64,000 nucleotides of DNA. It comes from Roseiarcus fermentans (GTDB taxonomy: Bacteria; Pseudomonadota; Alphaproteobacteria; Rhizobiales; Beijerinckiaceae). The notes under the pieces were generated by a model that ran no database searches, was not told where the DNA came from, and saw only the letters and a program-made list of their open reading frames with translations. The stretch lies in the NCBI RefSeq assembly GCF_003315135.1, contig NZ_QNRK01000003.1:186001-250000 (forward strand), in the 5' to 3' direction. The translations under genes were made by a program, and so were the position numbers. Positions 7,928 to 16,177 of the stretch are shown one piece after another. Positions within the stretch are counted from its first letter, which is position 1. Each line of letters begins with the position of its first letter.

Positions 7928-9522
7928 TCGACCGCGCAAACGAAATTCGCGGCGGAGCTGGCGTCCCCCTCGCCCTTGTACCAGGCGCGTTGCGGATACG
8001 GGCAAAGCGGTCGCTGCATCTCGATTCCCTTCGACGCATCGCCGCCGACGAACTTCGTGGCGACGACTTGGTCCGGCGCGACGCCATCCTCGACCCAATG
8101 CGAGAGCGCAGTGAAAATATCGTGCTCAGGGTCCAGGGCCGGCGGCTGCAGTCCGCCGAAGGCCGCAGAATCGAACCGGTTCGGCCCGGTGCCGAAGCCG
8201 CAATGGCCCATGCCGGGAGCGAGAAAGAGCCGGGCGAATTCCTTCGTCTTCTCTTCGCCGCCGAACTTGCTCGTCAGGCTCTTATAATAGTCGATGGTCT
8301 GGACGACCGGTACGATCGGGTCCGCCAAGCCCTGAAAGAAGATGAGTTTCCCGCCAAGGTCGCGAAATTTGGCGACGTCGCCGGCCACTGCGCCGTTGAG
8401 CGCCGGACCGAGCTTGGCGTCGACAGTGACCATGTCCCGCTCGACGTCGAAGCTGCGCCAATCCCAGTCGGGTCCGAATACCCACTTGAAGAGACCGTCA
8501 AAGCCCGGCTCGCCAGGAGCGTTGCCCGGCGCCTCGAGGAAGCCCCAGTTGAAGACCCCGGATTCGCTCCCGGGCAACTCACCGTAGAAGAGCGGCTTGC
8601 CGTTCTTGTCGGCCGGTCCGAGATAGATCGCCTTCGCGGCCTCGACCTGCTCCGGGGTCAAGCAATCGTCGGCCGCGGCGCCTTTGCAGGTCAGCGTCGC
8701 CGGGTCGAAGTCGCAGGACAAGGGGTCCGCGATGAACGGATCGGATTTGAGCCCGTTGCCCTTGGCGCCGCAGGCGGCTACGGCCGACTTGGTGAGCAAA
8801 GCGAGATTGGCGCCGGAAAGCTTGTGCCCGGGCTTGAGGTTGGCGGCCAGATAACTCGTGACGGCGACCGCGTGTCCCCATGTTCTGTTGACGACAGGCG
8901 CTCCCGATAGAATTCCATTGAAATCCTCCGGGAAGTACTCCGCTTCGATGATGCCTTGCTGCCCCCCTGTCGAGCAGCCGGTGAAATAGGAGCGCTTGGC
9001 GTCAGCGTCGTAGAACGCCTTGACGATCTGCTTGCCGGCGACCGTCGCCTCGTGGGTCCCCAGCATTCCCCAGTCTTTCCACTTGTCGGGATGCCCGACG
9101 AGCGCGTCGCCGTTGAGGGGGGTCGCCGGCGCTGTCCCGAGGTCGGTCTCGGCGGAAGCGTATCCGCGCTTGATCGCGGCTTCCATCGCCCCGTAATTAT
9201 AGGCGAGGATGCCCGCGTACCCCCCGTTGCCATTGACGTGGAATACGCCCTTCCACCCTTCGTTCGGCATCCACAGCTCGACTCGAACGTCCGAGTCGGG
9301 AGCGTCTTTTATCGAGGCGACGACTCGGCAGAACGCCGGCATGTCCTTGCGGGTCACTTTGTCGGCGGTCGTGAGGTCGCCGGCTGGAACCGCCTCTGCG
9401 CTGATGATCGTCGTATCGGCGATTTTCAGCGCTTTCAGCCCACCGCAATCGGCGGCGCGAGCAGGCGACAAAACCGTAAGTGTCGAGAGCGCGACGGCTC
9501 CGCCCATTTGTCTCAATCGCAT
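7918..9522 (-). CDS. Tannase/feruloyl esterase family serine hydrolase, exported
   Basis: A 534-residue alpha/beta hydrolase of the tannase and feruloyl esterase family (PF07519), which cleaves esters of hydroxycinnamic or gallic acids in plant material. A signal peptide (cleavage near ARAAD, residues 1-24) sends it out of the cytoplasm. The catalytic Ser is in FTGCSTGGQQG, the Asp in GLADPIVP and the His in GMGHCGFG; the Cys next to Ser and the Cys next to His are the pair that form the family's CS-D-HC disulfide. Start ATG 9522 follows AGGGAGTTG. The gene lies between the permease and binding-protein genes, which suggests that the product of hydrolysis is what the transporter imports. Its last codons run into the flanking repeat. 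Confidence 0.9.
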   Translation of the reverse strand: MRLRQMGGAVALSTLTVLSPARAADCGGLKALKIADTTIISAEAVPAGDLTTADKVTRKDMPAFCRVVASIKDAPDSDVRVELWMPNEGWKGVFHVNGNGGYAGILAYNYGAMEAAIKRGYASAETDLGTAPATPLNGDALVGHPDKWKDWGMLGTHEATVAGKQIVKAFYDADAKRSYFTGCSTGGQQGIIEAEYFPEDFNGILSGAPVVNRTWGHAVAVTSYLAANLKPGHKLSGANLALLTKSAVAACGAKGNGLKSDPFIADPLSCDFDPATLTCKGAAADDCLTPEQVEAAKAIYLGPADKNGKPLFYGELPGSESGVFNWGFLEAPGNAPGEPGFDGLFKWVFGPDWDWRSFDVERDMVTVDAKLGPALNGAVAGDVAKFRDLGGKLIFFQGLADPIVPVVQTIDYYKSLTSKFGGEEKTKEFARLFLAPGMGHCGFGTGPNRFDSAAFGGLQPPALDPEHDIFTALSHWVEDGVAPDQVVATKFVGGDASKGIEMQRPLCPYPQRAWYKGEGDASSAANFVCAVDRK

Positions 9523-9651
9523 GGTTTCAACTCCCTTTGAGGCGCCGGCGCTCTAGATGTCGCCTTGCTGCGCGGTCTGTTCGTCCCGCGGATTGACGAT
9601 GCTGTCGATAACGATCGCGGCGAGAAGGATCAGACTCCGGATCACATTCTG
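9520..9651 (-). repeat. Permease 3' end and leader (direct repeat A)
   Basis: The intact partner of the decayed copy at 7799-7927. It holds the last 33 codons of the permease gene, the TAG stop at 9553 and the AGGGAGTTGAAAC leader of the tannase gene. Similarity is in direct orientation and continues through the Shine-Dalgarno region on the far side, as expected if a gene had been placed into the original permease/binding-protein junction with duplication of that junction. Confidence 0.8.
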
Positions 9652-10536
9652 CAGCGTGTACTCGATGTTCATGATGGTCATCCCGTTCAGCAAGATGCCG
9701 ATCAGCAGCGTTCCAACGATGACATTGCGGACGCCGCCGCGTCCTCCTGAAAGTCCGACGCCGCCGAGCACCACGACCAGGATCACATCCGCGACCAGCG
9801 AGGAGTTCGTGACATTGGTGTTCATGCTGGAAACGGCGGTCGCTGTGATCATCCCGGCGAGATAGGCGATCGACGCGGACAGTCCGTATTGCAGGACGAT
9901 GATGGGCCGCACAGGCGCGCCGCTGATGCGAGCCGCCAGGACATTGTCGCCGATCGCATAAATGAATCGCCCTGGCTTGGTGAAACGCAGGAACACGAAA
10001 CCAAGGAAGGAGATCAACGCGAAGAACAGGATCGGCGTCGGCGCGCCGAAAACGAAGCCGCCCCCGATCCAGGAGATCGCGTTGAGGCTGGCGGGCAAAT
10101 AAACGACCTGGAGGGGAACGAGGGCGTAATGGACGAAGCCGTAGACCAGCGAGGCCATGCCTAACGTACAAAACAGCGCCGGAATCTCGAGGTAGGCGAT
10201 CAACACGCCGTTGATCACCCCCGCCGCCAGCGCCAGCAGAAATCCCAGCGCCAACGCGGCCGGTATCGAAACGCCGAGACTCGCAAGCTGGAGCGTCCAA
10301 GCCGCGGACATCGCATAGATCGCAACGATCGTTAGATCGATCCCCCGTCCGATCACGACGATGGCCATGCCGACCCCGAGAATCCCCAGGATGGCGACCC
10401 CGCGAACGAGCGTCACGAGGTTGCCCGAGCTCAAGAACCCTTTAAGGAAAACCGAAAAGCCGACAAACAAGACGACAGCGATCAGGAGGACGATCTTCTC
10501 CTGGCTGACAGCCAAACTTCGTATCCGTCCGAGCAT
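9553..10536 (-). CDS. Sugar-type ABC transporter permease
   Basis: A 327-residue inner-membrane permease of the RbsC/XylH type (BPD_transp_2), with about ten hydrophobic segments and the conserved VIGRGIDLTIVAIYAM and VVLGGVGLSGGRGGV blocks (compare GGIDLSVG and LLGGNSIGGGRG in the fused permease of the same locus). Two different permeases in one locus suggest a heterodimeric channel with one partner carrying the propeller. This is the first gene of the leftward operon and starts with ATG 10536 behind GGGGCGG. The divergent AraC-type regulator lies 372 bp upstream. Confidence 0.9.
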   Translation of the reverse strand: MLGRIRSLAVSQEKIVLLIAVVLFVGFSVFLKGFLSSGNLVTLVRGVAILGILGVGMAIVVIGRGIDLTIVAIYAMSAAWTLQLASLGVSIPAALALGFLLALAAGVINGVLIAYLEIPALFCTLGMASLVYGFVHYALVPLQVVYLPASLNAISWIGGGFVFGAPTPILFFALISFLGFVFLRFTKPGRFIYAIGDNVLAARISGAPVRPIIVLQYGLSASIAYLAGMITATAVSSMNTNVTNSSLVADVILVVVLGGVGLSGGRGGVRNVIVGTLLIGILLNGMTIMNIEYTLQNVIRSLILLAAIVIDSIVNPRDEQTAQQGDI

Positions 10537-10908
10537 GTCCGCCCCGGTTTGCTTTCCGAAACGTCAGAGCGCTTGGGCGAGCGCGCTCCTTTCGTTCCTC
10601 CCTTACATTTTCTCAGACCGGATGCGACTTCGCTTGCGCGCCAGCGCACAAACTCTTGCTCCGCAGTGCAATTCGCCTGGCGGAGTTCTTGCGTCGTTCG
10701 CCTACACCGTCGTCCGGACGCTATTGCCTTTCGCTGCCGGAAAGCTACGTTGACGTTGGCGCGAGCCGGGCGGCAACGGTCGGCGGCTTGCGGCTCCGCC
10801 GACGACCGCGACGCCCAGCGGCGGTCGGCGAAGCCGCGACGATCTCAGGACTGAAATCGCACAAAGGGACCGTTTCCAACTTGGGACGGCACGCAGGGAG
10901 GACGTTAT
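10537..10908. promoter_or_regulatory. Divergent intergenic region, transport operon / araC-type gene
   Basis: No gene is supported in these 372 bp. It must hold the promoters of both the leftward transport operon and the rightward AraC-type gene. The only clear structure is an imperfect inverted repeat, cggtcggcgg (10777-10786) and ccgccgacgaccg (10796-10808). A good Shine-Dalgarno (agggagga, 10894-10901) precedes the AraC-type start. No confident -35/-10 pair was found. Confidence 0.4.
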
Positions 10909-11880
10909 ATGCGGGTCGTTTTCGACACGAAGACTCTAGCGACCGCCCGGCGTGGAGAGGCTTGGCGCGAAGCGATTTGTGAAATCTATTTGCAAGTCGA
11001 TTGCATGGCCGAGAAACAGAAGGACTATACCGGTTTTGTACGAGAAGCGCGGTTTGGCGCTGTGACCCTGACAGACACCCTATGCTCGCCCCAGTCGATT
11101 CAGCGGCGCGCGCATCACACGGCTCACTTCGATAAGGACTGTTACTATTTTGGAATAGAGCATGTCGGGGAGATCAATATCGATCAGGCTGGATTGTCGT
11201 TTCCCATCCGAACCGGCATTGGCACTCTCTATTACGCCAACGAACCTTACAGCTTGCGCTGCTACGTCAAATCACGGCAGTTCTGGGCCGAACTTCCCCG
11301 AGAAGCCTTTGACCGTCGGTTCGACTCGGGTCGACCGCCACTGCTGACCTCGGTCGACCTCACCAGAGGTCTGGGCCGCATTGCCGCCGAGTTCTGCTCC
11401 TCGCTGGCGCAAGAGAACGCCCATGTCGACGGGGCGTCGAGAGAGCGGCTTGGCGAGCAGCTCATGGACATTTTGGCGCTGGCGCTCCACGGCGAACCCG
11501 GCCGCCAGTCGGCGGACGAAAAGAGCGTACAGCTTGCGCGTTTGGGTTCGATCAAGGCCTACATCGAGGCGAATTTAGGCGACCCGAGCTTGTCCCCCGC
11601 GATCATAGCGAAGCAGAACGGTATTTCGCTGCGTTACCTTCACCAGCTCTTCCGCCTGACGGACATGTCCGTCTCGGAGTGGTTGAGGCTGAGGCGGTTG
11701 CAACGGTGCCACGATCTGCTCGCCTCGCCTCAAAACGCAAATCGGTCAATCACGGAAATCGCATATTCCATGGGCTTCAGCAGTTCGTCCCATTTCAGCA
11801 ACCTGTTTCGCGCCCAGTTCAAAGTGCGTCCGTCCGATGTGAAGGGCGCCTACGTGCGATCATCTCGACGCGCCGCCTGA
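10909..11880 (+). CDS. AraC family transcriptional regulator
   Basis: A 323-residue activator-type regulator. The N-terminal half (about 50-200) resembles the AraC-binding-like domain that senses small molecules (PF14525 type). The C-terminal AraC/XylS DNA-binding domain (about 220-318) has both helix-turn-helix units: IIAKQNGISLRYLHQLF and the signature ITEIAYSMGFSSSSHFSNLFR. Start ATG 10909 has AGGGAGGA 8 nt upstream. It is divergent from the permease/tannase/binding-protein operon and is the natural candidate for its specific inducer-dependent regulator. The stop is followed directly by GC-rich DNA and a tRNA gene read in the opposite direction. Confidence 0.9.
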   Translation: MRVVFDTKTLATARRGEAWREAICEIYLQVDCMAEKQKDYTGFVREARFGAVTLTDTLCSPQSIQRRAHHTAHFDKDCYYFGIEHVGEINIDQAGLSFPIRTGIGTLYYANEPYSLRCYVKSRQFWAELPREAFDRRFDSGRPPLLTSVDLTRGLGRIAAEFCSSLAQENAHVDGASRERLGEQLMDILALALHGEPGRQSADEKSVQLARLGSIKAYIEANLGDPSLSPAIIAKQNGISLRYLHQLFRLTDMSVSEWLRLRRLQRCHDLLASPQNANRSITEIAYSMGFSSSSHFSNLFRAQFKVRPSDVKGAYVRSSRRAA

Positions 11881-12022
11881 GCGGCGGGAGCCGATGAGGA
11901 TCCAGCCGGATTTCGGCGCGAAACGGCGCCTGCAACAGCTTTCGGCGCGCACTCGGTCGAGCGAAGCCAGGCCGCGGAGACGCCGGGGTTCGTCGAACGC
12001 AGGTGGCCTGGAACGGCAGGTC

Positions 12023-12112
12023 TGGCGGAGAGGGAGGGATTCGAACCCCCGGTACGCTTGCACGTACTCCGCATTTCGAGTGCGGCGCGATCGACCACTC
12101 TGCCACCTCTCC
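12023..12112 (-). tRNA. tRNA-Ser (anticodon CGA)
   Basis: A 90-nt class II tRNA on the minus strand. The acceptor stem GGAGAGG pairs with CCTCTCC, followed by discriminator G and an encoded CCA (12025-12023). The anticodon loop reads CTCGAAA, giving anticodon CGA (codon UCG). The long variable arm (GTACGTGCAAGCGTAC) and the T-arm (GGGGGTTCGAATCCCTC) are typical of serine tRNAs. Confidence 0.97.
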
Positions 12113-12206
12113 GGGGCCGCGAGCCGAACGCTGTCGCGTCGCAGGCGGGGTCGCGGGGCGCTTAGCACGCCGCGCCGCGACCCGCAAGACCGTCGCGGTT
12201 CCGTCC

Positions 12207-13250
12207 TCAAAGCTGTGGCCGCGCGCCCTTGTCGACCTCCTCGACGGCGAGCTTCGCCATCAAGGGCACGGCGGCCCCCATGGCGCGCGCCCGCTCGGGA
12301 TTCGACGCGTTGCCGTCGAGCGAGCGTTTGTAGACTCCCTGCACGATCGCCGCGACGCGGAAGAAGCTGAAGGCGATCAGGAACGTCCAGTTGGGAACGC
12401 CTTCCAGCCCGGCGCGGCGGCAATAGGCGGCGACGTACGCCTCTTCCGTCGGGATCCCGGCCTCGCCGCGGTCGACGCCGCCGAGGCCGCGGAACGCTCC
12501 GGCGTTCGGCAGCCGCCACTGCATGCACTGGTAGGCGAGGTCGGCGAACGGATGCCCGAGGGTGGAGAGCTCCCAGTCCAGCACCGCCAGCAGCTCTGGC
12601 GCATCGGCGGCGAAGATCATGTTGTCGATCCGCCAGTCGCCGTGAACCAGCGCCACGCGGCCGTCGTCGGCCGGGACGTTCTCCCCGAGCCAGGCGATCA
12701 GCCGCTCCATGTCCGCGACGCGCGCGGTCTCGCTCGCCCGGTACTGCTCGCTCCAGCGCTGCAGCTGGCGGGCGAAATAGCTGCCGGGCTTGCCGAAATC
12801 GGCGAGGCCGGCGGCCTCGACGTCGATGGCGTGGAGCTCAGCCAGCGCCGCGTTCATCGCGTCGTAGATCGGCGCGCGCGCGGCGCGCGGAAGCTCGGGC
12901 AGCGCCGGGTCCCAGTAGATGCGCCCGTCCACATGCGCCATGACGTAGAAGGCCGAGCCGATCACGCCCTCGTCCTCGCACAGCGCCAGCGCGCGGGGCG
13001 CCGGAAAGCCCGTGCCTTGCAGCGCCCTCAGGACGCGAAACTCGCGCTCGATCATGTGCGCGCTCTTGAGCAGCTTTCCCGACGGTTTTCGGCGCAGGAC
13101 ATAGCGGCCGCTGGCGGCCTCGATCAGGAAGGTCGGGTTCGACTGCCCGGAGGGGAACTTTTTCGCCCGCGACGGCCCGCGGAAGCCCGCGATCCCGGCG
13201 CTCGCCCAGGCGTCGAACCCGCTCGTGTCGTCTGGAAACGTTTCGCTCAT
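12207..13250 (-). CDS. Phosphotransferase family protein (ACAD10/11-type kinase domain)
   Basis: A 347-residue aminoglycoside-phosphotransferase-fold kinase (APH, PF01636). Kinase landmarks are the N-lobe (PTFLIEAASGRYVLRRKP), the catalytic loop LVHGDWRIDNM and the metal-binding LLAVLDWELSTLGHP. Its ATG overlaps the stop of the acyl-CoA dehydrogenase gene (ATGA), so the two are translationally coupled. This pairing mirrors eukaryotic ACAD10/ACAD11, where a kinase domain and an acyl-CoA dehydrogenase cooperate in breakdown of 4-hydroxyacyl-CoAs by phosphorylating the hydroxyl group. The same role is an inference here. Confidence 0.87.
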   Translation of the reverse strand: MSETFPDDTSGFDAWASAGIAGFRGPSRAKKFPSGQSNPTFLIEAASGRYVLRRKPSGKLLKSAHMIEREFRVLRALQGTGFPAPRALALCEDEGVIGSAFYVMAHVDGRIYWDPALPELPRAARAPIYDAMNAALAELHAIDVEAAGLADFGKPGSYFARQLQRWSEQYRASETARVADMERLIAWLGENVPADDGRVALVHGDWRIDNMIFAADAPELLAVLDWELSTLGHPFADLAYQCMQWRLPNAGAFRGLGGVDRGEAGIPTEEAYVAAYCRRAGLEGVPNWTFLIAFSFFRVAAIVQGVYKRSLDGNASNPERARAMGAAVPLMAKLAVEEVDKGARPQL

Positions 13251-14482
13251 CGACCTGTCGCCTCGTTGCTGTAGCGCTTCATCTCGGCCTTGGCGATCAC
13301 TCTTCGGTGCACCGCGTCCGGCCCGTCGGCGAGACGCAGCGTGCGGACCTGGGTCCACATCCGCGCGAGCGGAAAGTCCTGGCTGACGCCGGCGCCCCCG
13401 TGCATCTGCACCGCCTCGTCGATCACCTCGAGCGCCACGCGCGGCGCGACCACCTTGATCTGCGAGATGATCGCCGCCGCCGCCCGCGCGCCGAGCGTGT
13501 CCATCGTCCAGGCGGCCTTGAGGCAGAGCAGGCGCGCCATCTCGATCTTGATGCGGCTCTCGGCGATGATGTCGGGGTTCGCCCCGAGGCGCGAGAGCTT
13601 TTGGCCGAAGGCCGTGCGATTGGCGGCGCGACGGCACATCGCCTCGAGCGCCCGCTCCGCCTGACCGATCGCCCGCATGCAATGATGGATGCGCCCGGGC
13701 CCGAGCCGGCCTTGCGCGATCTCGAAGCCGCGGCCGCGGCCCAGGATCATCGCCTCCTTCGGCACGCGCACGTCGGTGAAGCGGATGTGCATGTGCCCGT
13801 GCGGCGCGTCGTCGGCGCCGTAGACCGTCATCGCCCGCAGGACCTCGATTCCCTTGCTCGCGGCCGGCACGAGGACCATCGAGTGGCGCGCGTGCGGGCC
13901 GGCCTCCGGGTCGGTCAGCGCCATCGTGATGTAGAGCGAGCAGCGCGGGTCGCCCGCCCCCGACGACCACCATTTCTCGCCGTTCAGCACCCATTCGTCG
14001 CCCTCGAGGCGCGCCTCCATCGCGATGTTGGTCGCGTCCGAGGAGGCGACGGCGGGCTCGGTCATCAGATAGGCCGAGCGCGCCCGCCCCTCCAGAAGAT
14101 CGGGCAGCCAGCGCGCCTTCTGCGCGGCGTCGCCGTACCGCTCCAGCACCTCCATGTTGCCGGTGTCGGGCGCGGAGCAGTTGAACACCTCCGAGGCGAG
14201 CGGCGACCAGCCCATCTCCTCGGCCAGGTAGGCGTATTCGACGGTGCTCAGGCCGTAGCCCTTGTCGGAGCCGGTCAGCCAGAAGTTCCACAGACCTTGC
14301 CCGCGCGCCTTCGCCTTGAGGGATTCGAGAATCGCGATCATCCGGGCGGTCGGTTTGAAGCGGTCGCCGTCGCGGCCGATCTCGGCCTCGTATTCCTCCT
14401 CGAGCGGCATGATCTCGTCGCGCACCATGGCGCGAACGGCGGCGACCAGCGGACGAACTCTTTCGGTGACGCCCAAATCCAC
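13247..14482 (-). CDS. Acyl-CoA dehydrogenase (ACAD11-like)
   Basis: A 411-residue flavoprotein. The FAD/substrate-binding middle segment (YLMTEPAVASSDATNI, LNGEKWWSSGAGDP) and the C-terminal helical domain (GPGRIHHCMRAIGQAERAL, AVQMHGGAGVSQDFPLARMW) are typical of acyl-CoA dehydrogenases. I use the GTG at 14482 because GGGAGAG lies 5 nt upstream; a TTG at 14515 would add 11 residues. It is coupled by an ATGA overlap to a phosphotransferase, the arrangement seen in ACAD10/11-type oxidation of hydroxylated acyl chains. No other beta-oxidation gene is adjacent. Confidence 0.92.
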   Translation of the reverse strand: MDLGVTERVRPLVAAVRAMVRDEIMPLEEEYEAEIGRDGDRFKPTARMIAILESLKAKARGQGLWNFWLTGSDKGYGLSTVEYAYLAEEMGWSPLASEVFNCSAPDTGNMEVLERYGDAAQKARWLPDLLEGRARSAYLMTEPAVASSDATNIAMEARLEGDEWVLNGEKWWSSGAGDPRCSLYITMALTDPEAGPHARHSMVLVPAASKGIEVLRAMTVYGADDAPHGHMHIRFTDVRVPKEAMILGRGRGFEIAQGRLGPGRIHHCMRAIGQAERALEAMCRRAANRTAFGQKLSRLGANPDIIAESRIKIEMARLLCLKAAWTMDTLGARAAAAIISQIKVVAPRVALEVIDEAVQMHGGAGVSQDFPLARMWTQVRTLRLADGPDAVHRRVIAKAEMKRYSNEATGR

Positions 14483-15579
14483 GTTTCTCTCCCTGTCTGT
14501 CGAACGCCCGCTCAAGTTGGCGCATCGGAGGGCGCCCGCGCAAGCGGCCCGAGCGGCCGTCGGCCGGTCGCTCTCCGTCAGGCTTCGCGCACAAAGTCAC
14601 GCGGCGCAACGAAATCGTCGCCTCGAGGCCTCCTTTGCGCCAATCGGGCGATCGCAACGCCCGGGCCGTCGATCTCGACGCTCCGCGTTGCAGGGCAAGG
14701 TCGTCGACTCGGCCGTGACAGGCGTTTCCACGGCGGCGCGGCGACGCCGGTCTCCCGGCCCCGGAAAGTCCGGGCGCGGAATCAATGCTTTCAGGGCGTT
14801 GCGGCCGAATTCCCGGGCGACTGTAACGCCCAAGCCTTGGGGCGCCTTGGGAATGACGGGCGGTCGTCGACGCCGTGGCGGGGGCGATGACGCTTCGCGC
14901 CGTCCTCGCGAGGAGCGAAGCGACGTGGCGATCCAGGGGGACGCGGCCAAAGTCTGCCGTATGCCGGGCGTCGCCCGCTTCAACGTCGGCGCAGGCGGCC
15001 CCTGGGTCGCCGCGTCGCCCTTCGGGCTCCTCGCGAGGACGGCGGCTCGGGTGTTACGGGCGACTTGCGCGGCCCGGCCGAGGCCTCCTTCTCCCCTCCC
15101 CTGCGAAGCGCGGGAGGAAATCGGCGCCGCCGCGCTTTCCTCCGGCGTCGAATGAAGCGCCGGAACAGGGCGGAGACGGCGCCGCCCCGGCGCCGAGAGC
15201 GGTGCGCCGGTCCCGAGTCCGAGTCTGCCGTCCGGATTGCGGAAACGGACCGGAGCGTTCGGTCGGCGGCGGTGCGGTAAGCGGGGCGCAGGCATTTCGG
15301 CTACGATCCGGAAGCGACGCGCCCATTCTGACTGATGTTCTGGTTTTCCGCAAGACTTTGCCGTCATCCTCTCGGAGAGAGCCGAAATCCGAGCGTCGGC
15401 CGAAACGCCTGCGGGTCTCCCGACGCCGATGTCGCCGAGCGCGGCGGTCGGCGCCGCCGAGGGCTCGCCACGGACGCCGCCCTGATTGCGGGCCCGCCTT
15501 GCGCCGCGGCCGGCTTCCTGCTTGGCGAGGGGCGCGGGAAACGGTTCTCGCGGGCGGACCGCCTCTCTCTCCGACCAGG
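14483..15579. other. Long GC-rich gene-free stretch with an inverted repeat
   Basis: About 1.1 kb in which I can support no gene. Open frames exist on both strands but have the Arg/Ala/Pro-rich composition of non-coding high-GC DNA, and none has a good ribosome binding site or a recognisable domain. It contains an intergenic inverted repeat (14898-15044) and a cctccttctcccctcccctgc-like tract near 15082-15100 that resembles part of the 44783-44935 element. Confidence 0.6.
14898..15044. repeat. Intergenic palindromic element
   Basis: The ends cgccgtcctcgcgaggagc (14898-14916) and gctcctcgcgaggacggcg (15026-15044) are perfect inverted copies, each itself containing cctcgcgagg. The left end continues gaagcgacgtggcgatccag, a motif common to dispersed palindromic repeats in alphaproteobacterial intergenic regions. 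Confidence 0.75.
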
Positions 15580-16030
15580 TTTCTGTCATCATCGACTCCG
15601 GGCTTCTTCCCACCCTTTCGGCGCTTGCCGGCACGGCCATCGGCGCCCGTGTCGTCGCTCGCCACGACCTGGATGACGACCAACGCCCAGGCGCGGGCGG
15701 CGCGCGCGGCGGCCGAACGCGCCAAGCGCGAGGACCTTTATGGGCGGTTCATGGACGATCTCGCCCGCCTCTACGCCGGCGCCCTCAACGCAGTGGGCGT
15801 CGACGACGAGCGCCTGACCGCTTCCTATGCGCTCAGCGGCCGGATCGCCCTCACCGCCTCGCAGCCGGTCGCCGACGCCGCCGACCGCGCGATGCGCTCT
15901 GTCGTCGACCTCGCGCTTCCGACCGAAGCGAACGCCCGACGAGATGCGGGCGATGATGGAACAGGCCGACGCCAATGTGATCGCGGCCTTCGCCGCCGCC
16001 TGCCGCCGCGAACTGGCCGACATCGGCTGA
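15580..16030 (+). pseudogene. Small membrane-anchored hypothetical protein gene, two frameshifts
   Basis: Three consecutive frames together encode a protein of about 145 residues. Frame one gives LLPTLSALAGTAIGA, a hydrophobic N-terminus; near 15640-15650 the reading must shift to give LATTWMTTNAQARAARAAAERAKREDLYGRF and on through YALSGRIALTAS to LPTEANA (the residues are given in parts: LATTWMTTNAQ, ERAKREDLYGRFMDD); near 15935 it must shift again to give RTPDEMRAMMEQADANVI and RRELADIG, stop at 16030. Each shift corresponds to one extra base. The order (membrane helix, coiled region with KRE.LYGRF, helical C-terminus) matches a small uncharacterised family common in alphaproteobacteria. 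No ATG was found at the hydrophobic start, a further sign of decay. Sequencing error cannot be excluded. Confidence 0.6.
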
Positions 16031-16177
16031 CGGCGCGCCCGCGACAGCGAAGACTTCGGGTCGATTCTCGCGACGTCCCGCTGCAGGGACCCTGGAGAAG
16101 CGCCATGCGCGCCCGGCTCGCGATCGGAGTGGAACGCGCGCGTTTCCGCGCCCGACGTTTCCGGCTAGACGATCCGT

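Noticed and set aside
12207-14657. A single fused protein of phosphotransferase and upstream sequence
   Set aside because: The upstream half of that frame is out of frame with the acyl-CoA dehydrogenase that really occupies the DNA. The phosphotransferase starts at the ATG that overlaps the dehydrogenase stop.
14262-15640. Open frames on both strands in the gene-free region downstream of the GntR/ACAD block
   Set aside because: No ribosome binding site, no domain, Arg/Ala/Pro-rich composition, and they run through an inverted repeat.
15935-15945. Programmed frameshift in the small membrane protein gene
   Set aside because: No slippery heptamer or downstream structure is evident and a second, separate shift is also needed, which favours decay or sequencing error.
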